From: Pseudomonas fluorescens
GTDB lineage: Bacteria; Pseudomonadota; Gammaproteobacteria; Pseudomonadales; Pseudomonadaceae
Assembly: GCF_902498185.1 (NCBI RefSeq)
Contig: NZ_CABVIX010000002.1
Coordinates: 248,001 to 312,000, forward strand
Length of the DNA stretch: 64,000 bases
Direction of reading: 5' to 3'
Made by a program: the position numbers and the translations under genes. Position 1 is the stretch's first letter; the number at the start of each line of letters is the position of its first letter. This document shows positions 18,868-28,503 of this stretch, in pieces. The notes under the pieces are model-generated. The model saw only the letters and a list, made by a program, of their open reading frames with translations, searched no databases and was not told the origin of the DNA.

Positions 18868-20532
18868 TTGTCAACGCCCGTCGAACCCTTGCGTTTGCTG
18901 CTGTTGGCCGATGAGCCGGAGTGGGCCGCCGTGCTGCGCGAGTGCCTGGCGCCGTTGAGTGGCGGAGCGGTCCTGCTGACTGCCCCCAACTGGGAGGCAG
19001 TCGACAGCCTGTTTGCCCACGACCGGCAGGCGATAGTGCTGGCCACGCCCGCCCTGCAGCCCGCACCGCAGCGGTGCCTGCTGCCGACGGTGCTGCTGCT
19101 CGAGCAGGAACCCGAGCACTCGCCGCCCGGCGCCAGCGACTGGCTTGTACGTTCGCAGCTGGGCACCGACATGCTGCGCCGTTGCCTGCGCCATGTGCGC
19201 GAGCGCGGCGTGCTGGAGGCGACCTTGCAACGCCTGGCCGAGCAGGATCCGCTGACCGGCATCGCCAACCGCCAGGGTTTCCAGACCTTGCTCGCCGCGC
19301 GTCTGGCCGACCACGACGGGCGCGGTGTCGCTCTCGGCCACCTGGACCTCGACAACTTTCGCCATGCCAACGACGCCCTGGGGCACCAGGCGGGTGACCG
19401 GCTGATCCTGCAGGTGGTCGCGCGTCTGAAAGGCCAGCTGGAGGCGGGCGATCAGATCGCTCGCCTGGGCAGTGACGAATTTGCCCTGCTGATCGACACC
19501 CGTCGCGACCCGCAGCGGGCCGAATGGATGGCCGAGCGCATGGTCGAAGCGTTGGGCGAACCTTACTGGATCGATGGCGAGAGTCTGCTTCTGGGCTGTA
19601 GCCTGGGCATAGCCCATGCCCGTGCGAGCTGCGGCGCCGACCCGTTGATGTGGCATGCGCACATTGCCATGCAGCAGGCCAAGGGTGCCGAAGGCTGCAC
19701 CTTTCACGTCTTCAATGAGCGAATCAATCACAGCGCGCGCAGCCTGGCGGACCTTGAGAGCGAGTTGCGCCGGGCGCTGCGCCGAGACGAACTCGAGCTG
19801 CACTACCAGCCGCGCCTGGACCTGGCCCATGGGCGTATCGTCGGCCTCGAAGCGCTGGTGCGCTGGCGCCATCCCGAGCGCGGCTTGCTGCCACCGTGCG
19901 ACTTCGTGCCCCTTGCCGAGCAGAGCGGGCTGATCGTACCGTTGGGATACTGGGTGATCTCTCGTGCCCTGCGAGACATGCAGACGCTGCGCGAATGCGG
20001 TCTGGCGCCGCTGCACATGGCCGTGAACCTCAGTTTTCGTCAGTTCCAGGACAGCCAGCTGCTGGCGACCCTGAGCCGGTTGATCATCGAGAATGGCGTC
20101 GATGCCCGCTGGCTGGAGTTCGAACTTACCGAAACCGCGGTCATGCGCCGCAGCGACCTGGTTCAGCAGACGATGGATGCCCTGAGCCGTCTGGGAGTGC
20201 GCTTTTCGCTGGACGATTTCGGGACCGGGTTTTCGTCATTCGTGCACTTGGATAGCCTGCCCATCACCTTGCTCAAGGTCGACCGCAGCTTTGTCGGCGG
20301 CATGGAAAAACGCGAAGAAAACCGCAAGCTGGTGCACGCCATGATCAACCTGGCGCACAACCTCAACCTGCAGGTGGTGGCCGAGGGTGTCGAAACCGCG
20401 GAACAGATGGCGCTGTTGCGGGCCTACGGATGTGACCAGGTGCAGGGTTTCCTGATCAGCCGTGCATTGCCGGTGGATGAGTTGCTGGCGTTTCTGCGGG
20501 CTGATGCGCAAGGCCGGGTGCTCAGTTGCTGA
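18868..20532 (+). CDS. GGDEF-EAL cyclic di-GMP protein with receiver-like N-terminus
   Basis: A cytoplasmic cyclic di-GMP turnover protein of 554 aa. Residues 1-115 form a divergent response-regulator-like domain without a clear phospho-acceptor. The GGDEF domain follows (LTGIANRQGF, then ARLGSDEFALL with the active-site variant GSDEF; the inhibitory RxxD site is missing). The EAL domain has intact motifs: GLEALVRWRH, FELTETAVM, DDFGTGFSS, LKVDRSFV and VAEGVET. It is therefore most likely an active phosphodiesterase. It begins at a TTG with AAGGAG six bases upstream, and no better ATG exists. Gene order matches P. aeruginosa PA5295 (ProE). It overlaps the convergent MATE gene by 11 bases. Confidence 0.9.
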   Translation: MSTPVEPLRLLLLADEPEWAAVLRECLAPLSGGAVLLTAPNWEAVDSLFAHDRQAIVLATPALQPAPQRCLLPTVLLLEQEPEHSPPGASDWLVRSQLGTDMLRRCLRHVRERGVLEATLQRLAEQDPLTGIANRQGFQTLLAARLADHDGRGVALGHLDLDNFRHANDALGHQAGDRLILQVVARLKGQLEAGDQIARLGSDEFALLIDTRRDPQRAEWMAERMVEALGEPYWIDGESLLLGCSLGIAHARASCGADPLMWHAHIAMQQAKGAEGCTFHVFNERINHSARSLADLESELRRALRRDELELHYQPRLDLAHGRIVGLEALVRWRHPERGLLPPCDFVPLAEQSGLIVPLGYWVISRALRDMQTLRECGLAPLHMAVNLSFRQFQDSQLLATLSRLIIENGVDARWLEFELTETAVMRRSDLVQQTMDALSRLGVRFSLDDFGTGFSSFVHLDSLPITLLKVDRSFVGGMEKREENRKLVHAMINLAHNLNLQVVAEGVETAEQMALLRAYGCDQVQGFLISRALPVDELLAFLRADAQGRVLSC

Positions 20533-21892
20533 TCGGGGCGGATGCCAGCAGCCGGCGCATCCGCCACTCGAACGCGAGTGTCAGGCTTACTGCCGCGCAC
20601 GCCAGCCCCAGCGCCAGACCCCACCATACGCCAACCGCGCCGCTGCCCAGGTTGAAGGCGAACAGCCAGGCGCACGGCGCGCCGATCAGCCAGTAGCAAC
20701 CCAGTCCAACCAGGAAGGTGGTCTTGGCGTCCTTGAGCCCGCGGATTGCGCCCATGGCGATGGTCTGAATGCCATCGAACAGCTCGAACCAGGCCGCGAC
20801 CATGATCAGACTCACGGCCAGCGTGATGATGTCGGCAAACGCTGGGTCATCCTGGTCGAGGAACAAGCCCACCAGCGCCTCGGGCTGCAACCAGAACAGC
20901 GCCGCGAAGGCAAACATCACCAGCCCGCCAAACACGATCCCGACGCGTCCGGCGCTACGCGCTGCCAGCAGCTTTCCAGCGCCGTAGTACAGGCCTACGC
21001 GCATGGTCACGGCATACGACAGGCCTGTCGGTACCATGAAGGCAGTCGAGACGATCTGCAGGGCGATCTGGTGCGCCGCAAGCTCGGTGCTGCCCAGCAC
21101 GCCCATGAGCAACGCGGCAAAGGCGAACAGGCCGACTTCCACCATGTAGGTACCGCCGATTGGCAGGCCGAGGCGCCATAGCTCGCGCAGCGCGGGCCAG
21201 CAAGGGCGGCTCAGGCCCTGGCGGATGGGGTAGGGCGCATAGGCCGGGTGCCAGCGGATGTACAGGGCCAGGGCGATGGCCATGCCGGTCGAGACCAGCG
21301 CCGTGACCAGGCCGATACCCATCAGCCCCAGCTTCGGCAGCCCGAACATTCCTTCGATCAGCGCATGATTGAGCAGGTAGTTGAGCACCGTGCCGACCAT
21401 GCTGATGATCATCACCGGCGTCGAGCGGCCCAGGGCGCTGGTGAAACCGCGCAAGGCCATGAAACTCAGGTAGCCGGGCAGCGCCAGGGGCAGCAGTATC
21501 AGGAACTGGCCCGCCAGCTCGACGTTTTCCGGACTTTGCCCCAATTGCAGCAACACCGGCTGGATGTTCCACAGCACCAGCGCCGCGCCCGCTGCCAGCC
21601 CCCATGCCAGCCATAGCCCGGCCTGGGTCAGCCGGGTCGCGCCGTCACGGTCGCCAGAACCCTTGCGAATCGCTACCAGGGTGCCGACCGCCGCGATCAC
21701 CCCCAGGCAGAAAATCGACACGAACGAATAGCTCGCCGCGCCCAGCCCGCCCCCCGCCAGGGCCTGCGGGCTGATGCGGGCCATCATCAGGGTATCGGTC
21801 AGCAGCATCAGCATGTGCGCCAACTGCGAGGCGACCAGCGGCCCGGCCAGGCGCAGCAGGGCCTTGAGTTCGGTGGCGGGCGCAACGTGCAT
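20522..21892 (-). CDS. MATE-family multidrug/cation antiporter (NorM-like)
   Basis: A twelve-segment inner-membrane exporter of the MATE family, 456 aa. It is expected to expel cationic drugs in exchange for Na+ or H+. The opening residues LAGPLVASQLAHMLMLLTDTLMMARISPQALAG carry the family pattern, and the second half repeats it in WRLGLPIGGTYMVEVGLFAFAALLMGVLGSTELAAHQIAL. The ATG at 21892 follows AAGGA. The gene ends overlap the convergent GGDEF-EAL gene by 11 bases. No regulator is adjacent. The element at 21951 sits 58 bases upstream of its start. Confidence 0.92.
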   Translation of the reverse strand: MHVAPATELKALLRLAGPLVASQLAHMLMLLTDTLMMARISPQALAGGGLGAASYSFVSIFCLGVIAAVGTLVAIRKGSGDRDGATRLTQAGLWLAWGLAAGAALVLWNIQPVLLQLGQSPENVELAGQFLILLPLALPGYLSFMALRGFTSALGRSTPVMIISMVGTVLNYLLNHALIEGMFGLPKLGLMGIGLVTALVSTGMAIALALYIRWHPAYAPYPIRQGLSRPCWPALRELWRLGLPIGGTYMVEVGLFAFAALLMGVLGSTELAAHQIALQIVSTAFMVPTGLSYAVTMRVGLYYGAGKLLAARSAGRVGIVFGGLVMFAFAALFWLQPEALVGLFLDQDDPAFADIITLAVSLIMVAAWFELFDGIQTIAMGAIRGLKDAKTTFLVGLGCYWLIGAPCAWLFAFNLGSGAVGVWWGLALGLACAAVSLTLAFEWRMRRLLASAPISN

Positions 21893-21950
21893 TGGGGAAG
21901 TCCTTGTGCTGGGCAGGGAGAGGATTCTGAGGCTTTGGTCAGGTATTCAC

Positions 21951-22244
21951 CAGTAGCGCGGGAAAGCTCCGTCCTTCAGGGCGGGGAGGGATAGCGCTCA
22001 CCGCGAAGCGGTGATATGTTTTAACTGTATATCCAGACAGTATTCATCCGAGGGCTTGGATTGAATAGCCCAAAGGCCAGGACAATTGGCGGATCGCCTG
22101 TGAAGTGAGGGGTGTTTCAGTGCCGCCAGCAGCAGGAACCCATCGAAGCGAGCAGCCGGCTCACGCCGACTGACGCAGTAGGGAATCCCCCTGCTTTCCG
22201 GCGAAAGCTGGCGCCTATCAAGGCGAGGTGGGGGAGGATGTCAA
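21951..22244 (+). mobile_element. Internally deleted TnpB (IS605/IS1341-type) element: both ends, no gene
   Basis: The 97-base left end (21951-22047) and 197-base right end (22048-22244) match the ends of the intact TnpB element at 31094-32513 almost base for base. Everything from the third base of the tnpB start codon to codon 375 (1125 bases in the intact copy) is missing. Both sources share 'at' at the junction (attcAT/atATccgag), pointing to a short-homology deletion. The left end has the ccgtcc-ttca-gggcgg and CACCGC-gaa-GCGGTG hairpins. The right end has GCTTTC-cggc-GAAAGC and cgcct-atca-aggcg. One lost base in the right end destroys any reading frame. It lies between the MATE and chemoreceptor genes. 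The right end is where TnpB elements encode their guide (omega) RNA. Confidence 0.88.
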
Positions 22245-22362
22245 AAAGGTTCTATGCCATGGATTGCGGCGGATAACCGCACGCGGCACTCAAGTATTCC
22301 CCTTCCAGGCCGAATCAGAGACATCAGCGCCCCTCAAGAGGCGCCCCTTGTCTGGAGCTTGC

Positions 22363-24345
22363 ATGTCTCGATCACCTGCCCGAATTGCCTCGCAGCTCGG
22401 TGTCGCCCTTGCCGCCGTATTGGCGGTGGTCATCACCGGCAGCACCTTGTTCGCCCTGCGCTCGCTCGACAGCGCCAACCTGACAACCCGCCAGGAGCAC
22501 CTGGCCAGTGAAGCAAGGTTGCTGGCCGACCAGCTCGACACTTTCCACACCTCGCTCAAGGACAACACCCAGCGCCTCAGCGGCCTGTTCGAGCGACGTT
22601 TCGCCTCGAACCTGCGGGTAGATGCCGGCCAGAGCATCACCGTGGCCGGGGTGCCCACTCCGGCTCTGTATCTGGGCGATCGCCTGCTCAACAATGATTT
22701 CGAGCAAGTCGACGAGTTCCAGCAGATGACGGCCGGGGTGGCGACATTGTTCGTGCGCAGCGGCGACGACTTCGTGCGCATCAGCACCTCGCTGACCAAG
22801 CAGGACGGCAGCCGTGCCATCGGTACTCAGCTCGACCGCCAGCACCCGGCCTACCCGCGCCTGATGGCCGGCCAGGCCTATGTCGGCCGGGCGCTGCTGT
22901 TCGAGCGCAACTACATGACCCGCTATGTGCCGGTGCGCGACGCCGGCGGGCGAGTGATCGCCGTGCTGTTCGTCGGCTTCGACTACACCGATGCGCAGAA
23001 CACCCAGTTCGCCAATCTCGAGCGGTTCCGCATTGGCCATACCGGCTCGCTGGCGCTGCTCGACGAGCAAGGGCACTGGCTGGTGAGCCCAGCGGGGGCA
23101 AGCGACGAAGTGGCAGCGGGTCTCACGGTCAAAGGCCTTGCCGGCCGGCCAGGCCAGGGCAGCTTCTGGGACAACGCCGGCAGCACGCTGTACAGCGTCA
23201 CCATGCCGTTCGCCGAAGGCCCATGGACCGTGGTGGCGAGCATGCCCGAGACCGAGATCCGCGCGGTCACGTGGAGCGTCGGCTTGCGCCTGGCCATTGG
23301 CAGCCTGCTGGCGATGCTGCTGGCGGTCGCCGCGACCCTCTGGCTGCTGCGGCGCAGGCTGCGCCCGCTGGGCGACCTGGTACGCCAGGCGCAGGCCCTT
23401 GGCGCAGGCGACCTGCAGGCGCGCCTGGCGGTCTCCAGCAATGACGAAATTGGCCAGCTGGCGCGCAGCTTCAACCAGATGGGCGATGCTCTGGCGACCA
23501 TGGTCGAGCATATCCGCGGCGCCTCCGAGCAGGTAAGTGGGCGGGCGCGTTCATTGTCCGGCCTGTCGTCGGGAGCGTGCGAGGGCATGGAGCAGCAGTC
23601 CGGAGAGATCACCAGCATGGCGGGCGCTGTCGAGGAGTTCAGCGCCACCTCGATGAACATCGCTGACAACATGGGCAGCACCGAGCGCATGGCCCGTGAC
23701 AATGTCCAGCAGACCCGTATCGGCCGCAGCGCCATGGACGAGGCGTCTGCCTCGCTGCAGCAGATCGCCGAAGCGTTAAGCGGCACCGCGCAAGTGATGG
23801 ACACCCTGGGAGCCCGATCCCAAGAGATTGGCGGCATCGTCGGGGTGATCACGGCCATTGCCGACCAGACCAATCTGCTGGCGCTCAACGCGGCCATCGA
23901 AGCGGCGCGTGCGGGCGAGCAGGGCCGTGGGTTTGCCGTGGTAGCCGATGAAGTGCGCAGCCTGGCCTCGCGCACCCGCCAGGCGACCGAAGAGATCTCC
24001 ACCATGATCGCCAGTATCCAGCAGCAGACCGGCCACGCCATCAGCACCATGGAGCAGGGCAACCGCTTGATGCAGGAAGGCCTCGAGCGCAACGCCAAGG
24101 TCGCCGCCGCGCTGGCGAGCATCGATGAGCAGAGCCGCTCGGCAGGTGAGCAGTTTGCGGCGATCAGCACCGCGACTCAGGAGCAGAGCAGCACGGCGAC
24201 GGTGCTCAGCCGTAATCTGCAGAGCATCGCCCTGGCCAACAGTGAGCAGCGTGACGTGGCCAATGAGCTGGCGGCCACGGCGCAGGAGCTGGAAGGATTG
24301 GCAGGACAGCTGCGGCAGGAAGTGGACCGGTTCCGGGTTTCCTGA
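22363..24345 (+). CDS. Methyl-accepting chemotaxis protein with periplasmic Cache-type sensor
   Basis: A transmembrane chemoreceptor of 660 aa. TM1 ([19 protein letters not shown]) is followed by a periplasmic domain of about 280 residues of the Cache_3-Cache_2 type ([37 protein letters not shown]). TM2 lies near residue 305 ([20 protein letters not shown]), then a HAMP domain. The signalling domain has the invariant tip [37 protein letters not shown] 22363 follows GGAG. No CheB-binding pentapeptide is visible at the end (DRFRVS). The deleted TnpB element lies just upstream. The ligand cannot be read, but family members often sense small carboxylates. Confidence 0.93.
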   Translation: MSRSPARIASQLGVALAAVLAVVITGSTLFALRSLDSANLTTRQEHLASEARLLADQLDTFHTSLKDNTQRLSGLFERRFASNLRVDAGQSITVAGVPTPALYLGDRLLNNDFEQVDEFQQMTAGVATLFVRSGDDFVRISTSLTKQDGSRAIGTQLDRQHPAYPRLMAGQAYVGRALLFERNYMTRYVPVRDAGGRVIAVLFVGFDYTDAQNTQFANLERFRIGHTGSLALLDEQGHWLVSPAGASDEVAAGLTVKGLAGRPGQGSFWDNAGSTLYSVTMPFAEGPWTVVASMPETEIRAVTWSVGLRLAIGSLLAMLLAVAATLWLLRRRLRPLGDLVRQAQALGAGDLQARLAVSSNDEIGQLARSFNQMGDALATMVEHIRGASEQVSGRARSLSGLSSGACEGMEQQSGEITSMAGAVEEFSATSMNIADNMGSTERMARDNVQQTRIGRSAMDEASASLQQIAEALSGTAQVMDTLGARSQEIGGIVGVITAIADQTNLLALNAAIEAARAGEQGRGFAVVADEVRSLASRTRQATEEISTMIASIQQQTGHAISTMEQGNRLMQEGLERNAKVAAALASIDEQSRSAGEQFAAISTATQEQSSTATVLSRNLQSIALANSEQRDVANELAATAQELEGLAGQLRQEVDRFRVS

Positions 24346-24387
24346 AACTGCGGGGATCCGCTCCTGCACGAGGAGCGGATCCTGTCG

Positions 24388-25782
24388 TCAGGCGAAGCTC
24401 AGGTCGAGGGCTTGCGCACAGCTCTGCAGCGACCGCTGCTCGCTCTGCGCATACAACGCCAGCTCATCCTGCACCTTGAGCCCCAGCGCCTGCTCGAAGG
24501 CATCGCGGTTGGCATTGCTGCCATAGTCGTGCGCCTCATCCCCGAGGTTCGACTGGAAGATGCCTGCCGCGCTGACGGGCAAGAAGTCCTCGTACACCAG
24601 CGCCTCATAATGCACATGCCCGGCATCGATCAATGCTTGAAGGCTGTCCGGGCGTTCGGCCAGTTCCCTCGCCGCCAGGCCCTTGTCGGTGGCGAAGTAG
24701 CGGAAATACGCCAATCCCTGTTCACGCATCTGCGCCAGGTCATCAGGGAACGCTGCGAAGTGCTCTTCAAGCAGCATGTTGTAGTGCTCGGCATTGGCCT
24801 CGCTCGGCGCGCCGCCCAGGCTCACCCGCGCGGCATCGAGCAATTGGTCGTACAGCGCCCGCCCCTTGGGCGTCAGCGCCGCGCCGCGCTGTTCGATTTC
24901 GCCGAAGCGGGCGGTATGACTGCCACCTGCGCCGGCTTGCTGGTCGCTGAAGGCGACCTTTTCCTGCAGGGCCTTGAAGCTGGTCTGGCGCAGCAGGATC
25001 GGATGACGACGGGCAGGCGGGCCTTCGACCACGGCCTTGGGCGGGATGTTCCTGGCTGGCATACTCTGCTGGATCGCATCGATGTCCAGGGTACGCGGGG
25101 TCAGGTGATTGATGTGCGGGCCCCTGAAGGCCACTACGTCGGCGATCAGGCGGTGCTGGTCGTGCAATTGCCGGTACTGCGCGGCGGTGACCGTGGCGTC
25201 CTGGTGCCAGCGGAATGTCTGCAGCGCCTCTGCGACGAAGCGCTGAGCATCTGCCGCGTTCAGGCCACCCTCGCGCTCGTGCTGGAAGATAAGCTCAAGT
25301 GCTGTGGGGGTGAAGATCTGCCGTTTGGCCAGGATCTCGCCTGCCAGCTCGCGCAGCTGCGGGTTATCGATCAGCTCCAGGCGCAGCAGCGAGGTGAACA
25401 CGCGAAACGGGCTGATGTGCAGCGACTGCTCGTGCACCGCGCGAAACGCGGTGGAGTGCACCGGCACACCTGCCGAGCTCAGGTCGTAGTAGCCCACGGG
25501 TTGCATGCCCATGACCGCGAAGAGGCGGGCAATGGTCGCGAGCTCCTCGGCGGTGCCGACACGGATGGCGCCGTGACGCTCCTGGTCAAGGCGCTCGATC
25601 TCGCCGGTCCAGCGCAGGGCGCGGGCGATTTCCGGTTGCTGGGCCATCACCTGCTGGTTGATTTCGCTCACCAGCTCCAGCAGCGTGCCGTAGAGCGGCA
25701 CTTCCTGTTTGTACATGAGCGACATGGCGGCAGAGAACTGCGCGCGAATGCTGTCGGGGCTGACGAAATCATGAGCGGGCAT
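24388..25782 (-). CDS. hglS: 2-oxoadipate dioxygenase/decarboxylase (hydroxyglutarate synthase)
   Basis: A DUF1338/YdcJ-family Fe(II) enzyme that converts 2-oxoadipate to D-2-hydroxyglutarate in P. putida D-lysine catabolism. The 464-residue protein keeps the expected metal ligands His70 (DQERHGAIR), His226 (GPHINHLTPR) and a glutamate at 295 (ARFGEIEQRG). Arg74 of the substrate site is also present. It sits downstream of, and in the same direction as, a LysR gene, itself divergent from amaB-amaA, so the cluster covers pipecolate or aminoadipate to 2-oxoadipate and onward. A motif TATCATTCC at 25862-25870, upstream of this gene, reappears inverted in the amaB control region. Confidence 0.93.
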   Translation of the reverse strand: MPAHDFVSPDSIRAQFSAAMSLMYKQEVPLYGTLLELVSEINQQVMAQQPEIARALRWTGEIERLDQERHGAIRVGTAEELATIARLFAVMGMQPVGYYDLSSAGVPVHSTAFRAVHEQSLHISPFRVFTSLLRLELIDNPQLRELAGEILAKRQIFTPTALELIFQHEREGGLNAADAQRFVAEALQTFRWHQDATVTAAQYRQLHDQHRLIADVVAFRGPHINHLTPRTLDIDAIQQSMPARNIPPKAVVEGPPARRHPILLRQTSFKALQEKVAFSDQQAGAGGSHTARFGEIEQRGAALTPKGRALYDQLLDAARVSLGGAPSEANAEHYNMLLEEHFAAFPDDLAQMREQGLAYFRYFATDKGLAARELAERPDSLQALIDAGHVHYEALVYEDFLPVSAAGIFQSNLGDEAHDYGSNANRDAFEQALGLKVQDELALYAQSEQRSLQSCAQALDLSFA

Positions 25783-25882
25783 CGCTAGCTTCCTGAAGTA
25801 AATGGGATGTTTACATGAAAGCGAGGAATGGACTCGGCGCGCAAGCGAAAAAAAGTAGAGGTATCATTCCTTTTTCTATCAA

Positions 25883-26779
25883 CTATCCGTCCGTCTGCAG
25901 TTGGTGACCCACCCAGTCCACCAGCGCCCGTACCTTCGGCACCTCTGCCGCATGCTCGGCAAAGGCCACATAGTGCGCGCCACTGCTGCGCATCGCGTGA
26001 TCCCACGGCACGATGAGGCTGCCATCGGCCAGTTCCCGCGCCACCAGGTAACGCGGCACCAGCGCCACGCCGCAGCCGGCCTCGGCTGCGCTCAGCGCCA
26101 TGTAGAACGTGTCGAAGCGCGGCCCGTGATAGCTGTTGGCGGTATGCAGGCCCTGCTCCAGGAACCATTCATGCCAGGCCTCCGGGCGCGAAGTACTCTG
26201 CATCAATACCAGCTCGGCGACCTCGCTGGCGCTTTGCAGAGCGCGGCCCTGCAGCAGTTCCGGCGCGCACACCGGGACGACCTCTTCGCGAAAGAGCTCG
26301 ATGCAGGCCGCTCCGGGCCATGTCCCCTGGCCGTAGAAGAACACCACGTCAGCTGTGGCCTGGAGCAGGGCGAAGGGCTCCATCTCGTTGCGGATGTCCA
26401 GGTGGATGTTCGGGTAGCGCTTGCCAAATCCCTTGAGATGCGGGATCAGCCAGCGCACGCCAAAACTCGGTTGAGTGGCTACCTTCAAGACTTCGGTCTG
26501 TTCGCCGTACGAGAGGATGTAGCGGCTGGACATGTCGACCTGGGTGAGGATCTTGTTGACCTCGGCCAGGTACAGGGCTCCGGCCGGAGTCAGTTGCAGA
26601 CGCCGGCGGATGCGCAGGAACAGGTGATGACGCAGCATGTCCTCGAGCTGCGCGACCTGTTTGCTCACGGCGCTCTGGGTCAGGTGCAACTCTTCGGCGG
26701 CGCGGGTGAAGCTCAGGTGGCGGGCTGCGGCCTCGAAGCACTGCAGGGCAGCCATCGATGGAACCAGGCGTTTGGACAT
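25883..26779 (-). CDS. LysR-family regulator of the hglS/ama lysine cluster
   Basis: A GcvA-type LysR regulator of 298 aa. The winged helix-turn-helix (AALQCFEAAARHLSFTRAAEELHLTQSAVSKQVAQLE) occupies residues 9-45, and the effector-binding domain follows from about residue 90. ATG 26779 is used; the longer frame adds five residues without a better site. It lies between hglS (same strand, 100 bases downstream) and amaB (divergent, 135 bases apart), the classical position for a regulator of both. An inverted repeat in the shared region is a candidate operator. A lysine-pathway intermediate as coinducer is inferred. Confidence 0.9.
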   Translation of the reverse strand: MSKRLVPSMAALQCFEAAARHLSFTRAAEELHLTQSAVSKQVAQLEDMLRHHLFLRIRRRLQLTPAGALYLAEVNKILTQVDMSSRYILSYGEQTEVLKVATQPSFGVRWLIPHLKGFGKRYPNIHLDIRNEMEPFALLQATADVVFFYGQGTWPGAACIELFREEVVPVCAPELLQGRALQSASEVAELVLMQSTSRPEAWHEWFLEQGLHTANSYHGPRFDTFYMALSAAEAGCGVALVPRYLVARELADGSLIVPWDHAMRSSGAHYVAFAEHAAEVPKVRALVDWVGHQLQTDG

Positions 26780-26800
26780 AGGGGCTTCTCGCACGAAATA

Positions 26801-26823
26801 ATCATTACCTGGAGGAATGATAT
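26801..26823. promoter_or_regulatory. Inverted repeat operator between LysR and amaB
   Basis: ATCATT at 26801-26806 and AATGAT at 26816-26821 form an inverted repeat with a nine-base spacer, 22 bases upstream of the LysR start. The extended right arm GGAATGATA (26814-26822) recurs as TATCATTCC upstream of hglS, as expected for a shared LysR site. Confidence 0.5.
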
Positions 26824-26914
26824 GCGGAATAAAGGTCGTTTGTTGAGCGTTGGTGATCGGATTAATACTGACCCCATCGGATTTTCACTTATTCACACGA
26901 TGTAGGAGACGAAC

Positions 26915-28405
26915 ATGGTTGCGGCATTGCTCGAGCGCCTTGGTGTACCGGCCCAAGCCTTCACCCAGGGTGACTACCCTGTACATACTCCGATCGACGG
27001 CAGCCAGATCGCCTCGGTGACACTGGAAGAGAAGGCGAAAGTAGTTGCCCGCATCGAACAGGCCCATCAAGCCTTCGAGGCATGGCGCACTGTTCCGGCC
27101 CCGCGTCGTGGCGAGCTGGTGCGCCTGTTCGGAGAAGTGCTGCGTGCGCACAAGGCCGACCTGGGCGAACTGGTGTCGGTCGAAGCCGGCAAGATCACCC
27201 AGGAAGGTTTGGGCGAAGTGCAGGAAATGATCGATATCTGCGACTTCGCCGTCGGCCTGTCGCGTCAGCTGTACGGTCTGACCATCGCCTCCGAGCGTCC
27301 TGGCCACCACATGCGTGAAACCTGGCACCCGCTGGGCGTTGTGGGTGTGATCAGCGCGTTCAACTTCCCGGTCGCCGTGTGGGCCTGGAACACCGCCCTG
27401 GCACTGGTGACCGGTAATGCCGTGGTCTGGAAACCGTCTGAAAAGACCCCGCTGACCGCACTGGCCTGCCAGGCGCTGTTCGAAAAAGCCCTGAAGGCAT
27501 TCGGCGACGCTCCAGAAGGCTTGGCCCAGCTGGTGATCGGCGGCCGCGAAGCGGGCGAAGCACTGGTCGACGACTCGCGTGTGGCACTGGTCAGCGCCAC
27601 TGGCAGCACCCGCATGGGCCGTGAGGTGGGCCCACGGGTGGCCGCGCGCTTTGGCCGCAGCATCCTGGAGCTGGGCGGCAACAACGCCATGATCCTCGCC
27701 CCGAGCGCCGACCTGGACCTGGCCGTGCGCGGCATCCTGTTCTCGGCTGTCGGCACCGCCGGCCAGCGCTGCACCACCCTGCGCCGCCTGATCGCGCACC
27801 GCTCGATCAAGGATGAAGTGGTTGCCCGTGTGAAGGCGGCCTACGCCAAGGTGCGCATCGGTGACCCGCGCAAGGACAACCTGGTCGGCCCGCTGATCGA
27901 CAAGCAGTCGTTCGATGCGATGCAAGGCGCGTTGGCCAAGGCCCGGGACGAAGGCGGCCAGGTATTTGGCGGTGAGCGCCAATTGGCGTCCGAGTACCCG
28001 AACGCCTACTACGTATCGCCGGCCATCGCCGAAATGCCTGCGCAGAGCGATGTGGTGCGCCACGAGACTTTCGCGCCGATCCTGTACGTGCTGGCCTACG
28101 ATGATTTCGAGGAGGCCCTGCGCCTGAACAACGAAGTGCCGCAAGGCCTGTCCTCGTGCATCTTCACCACCGACCTGCGCGAGGCCGAGCGCTTCCAGAG
28201 TGCCTCGGGTAGCGACTGCGGCATTGCCAACGTCAATATCGGCACCAGCGGCGCCGAGATCGGCGGTGCCTTTGGTGGCGAGAAAGAGACCGGCGGCGGT
28301 CGTGAATCCGGCTCTGATGCCTGGAAAGGCTATATGCGTCGCCAGACCAACACGGTCAACTACTCGCGCGAGCTGCCGCTGGCTCAAGGTATCGTGTTTG
28401 ACTGA
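26915..28405 (+). CDS. amaB: L-aminoadipate-semialdehyde (piperideine-6-carboxylate) dehydrogenase
   Basis: An ALDH7-type dehydrogenase of 496 aa that oxidises 2-aminoadipate semialdehyde to 2-aminoadipate in the pipecolate branch of lysine breakdown. Features seen are the VISAFNFPVAVWAWNTAL cofactor segment, SATGSTRMGREVG, the general base in LELGGNNAMIL and the catalytic cysteine in TAGQRCTTLRRL. The ALDH7-type C-terminal GEKETGGGRESGSDAWKGYMRRQTNTVNY is also present. ATG 26915 follows TAGGAG. It is divergent from the LysR gene and lies 98 bases upstream of amaA on the same strand, an amaBA operon. Confidence 0.94.
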   Translation: MVAALLERLGVPAQAFTQGDYPVHTPIDGSQIASVTLEEKAKVVARIEQAHQAFEAWRTVPAPRRGELVRLFGEVLRAHKADLGELVSVEAGKITQEGLGEVQEMIDICDFAVGLSRQLYGLTIASERPGHHMRETWHPLGVVGVISAFNFPVAVWAWNTALALVTGNAVVWKPSEKTPLTALACQALFEKALKAFGDAPEGLAQLVIGGREAGEALVDDSRVALVSATGSTRMGREVGPRVAARFGRSILELGGNNAMILAPSADLDLAVRGILFSAVGTAGQRCTTLRRLIAHRSIKDEVVARVKAAYAKVRIGDPRKDNLVGPLIDKQSFDAMQGALAKARDEGGQVFGGERQLASEYPNAYYVSPAIAEMPAQSDVVRHETFAPILYVLAYDDFEEALRLNNEVPQGLSSCIFTTDLREAERFQSASGSDCGIANVNIGTSGAEIGGAFGGEKETGGGRESGSDAWKGYMRRQTNTVNYSRELPLAQGIVFD

Positions 28406-28503
28406 TTGATGCGTCGCCCCAGTCGCGGCCAAGTCGGGACGCGATTGGGGACGACAGCCTGCTTGGATCTACCTGCTAAAAATAACAACAGCTGGAGCCG
28501 GCC

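Noticed and set aside
21951..22244. The deleted element as a truncated tnpB pseudogene
   Set aside because: A single lost base and the large deletion leave no usable tnpB frame; it is better described as a non-autonomous element.
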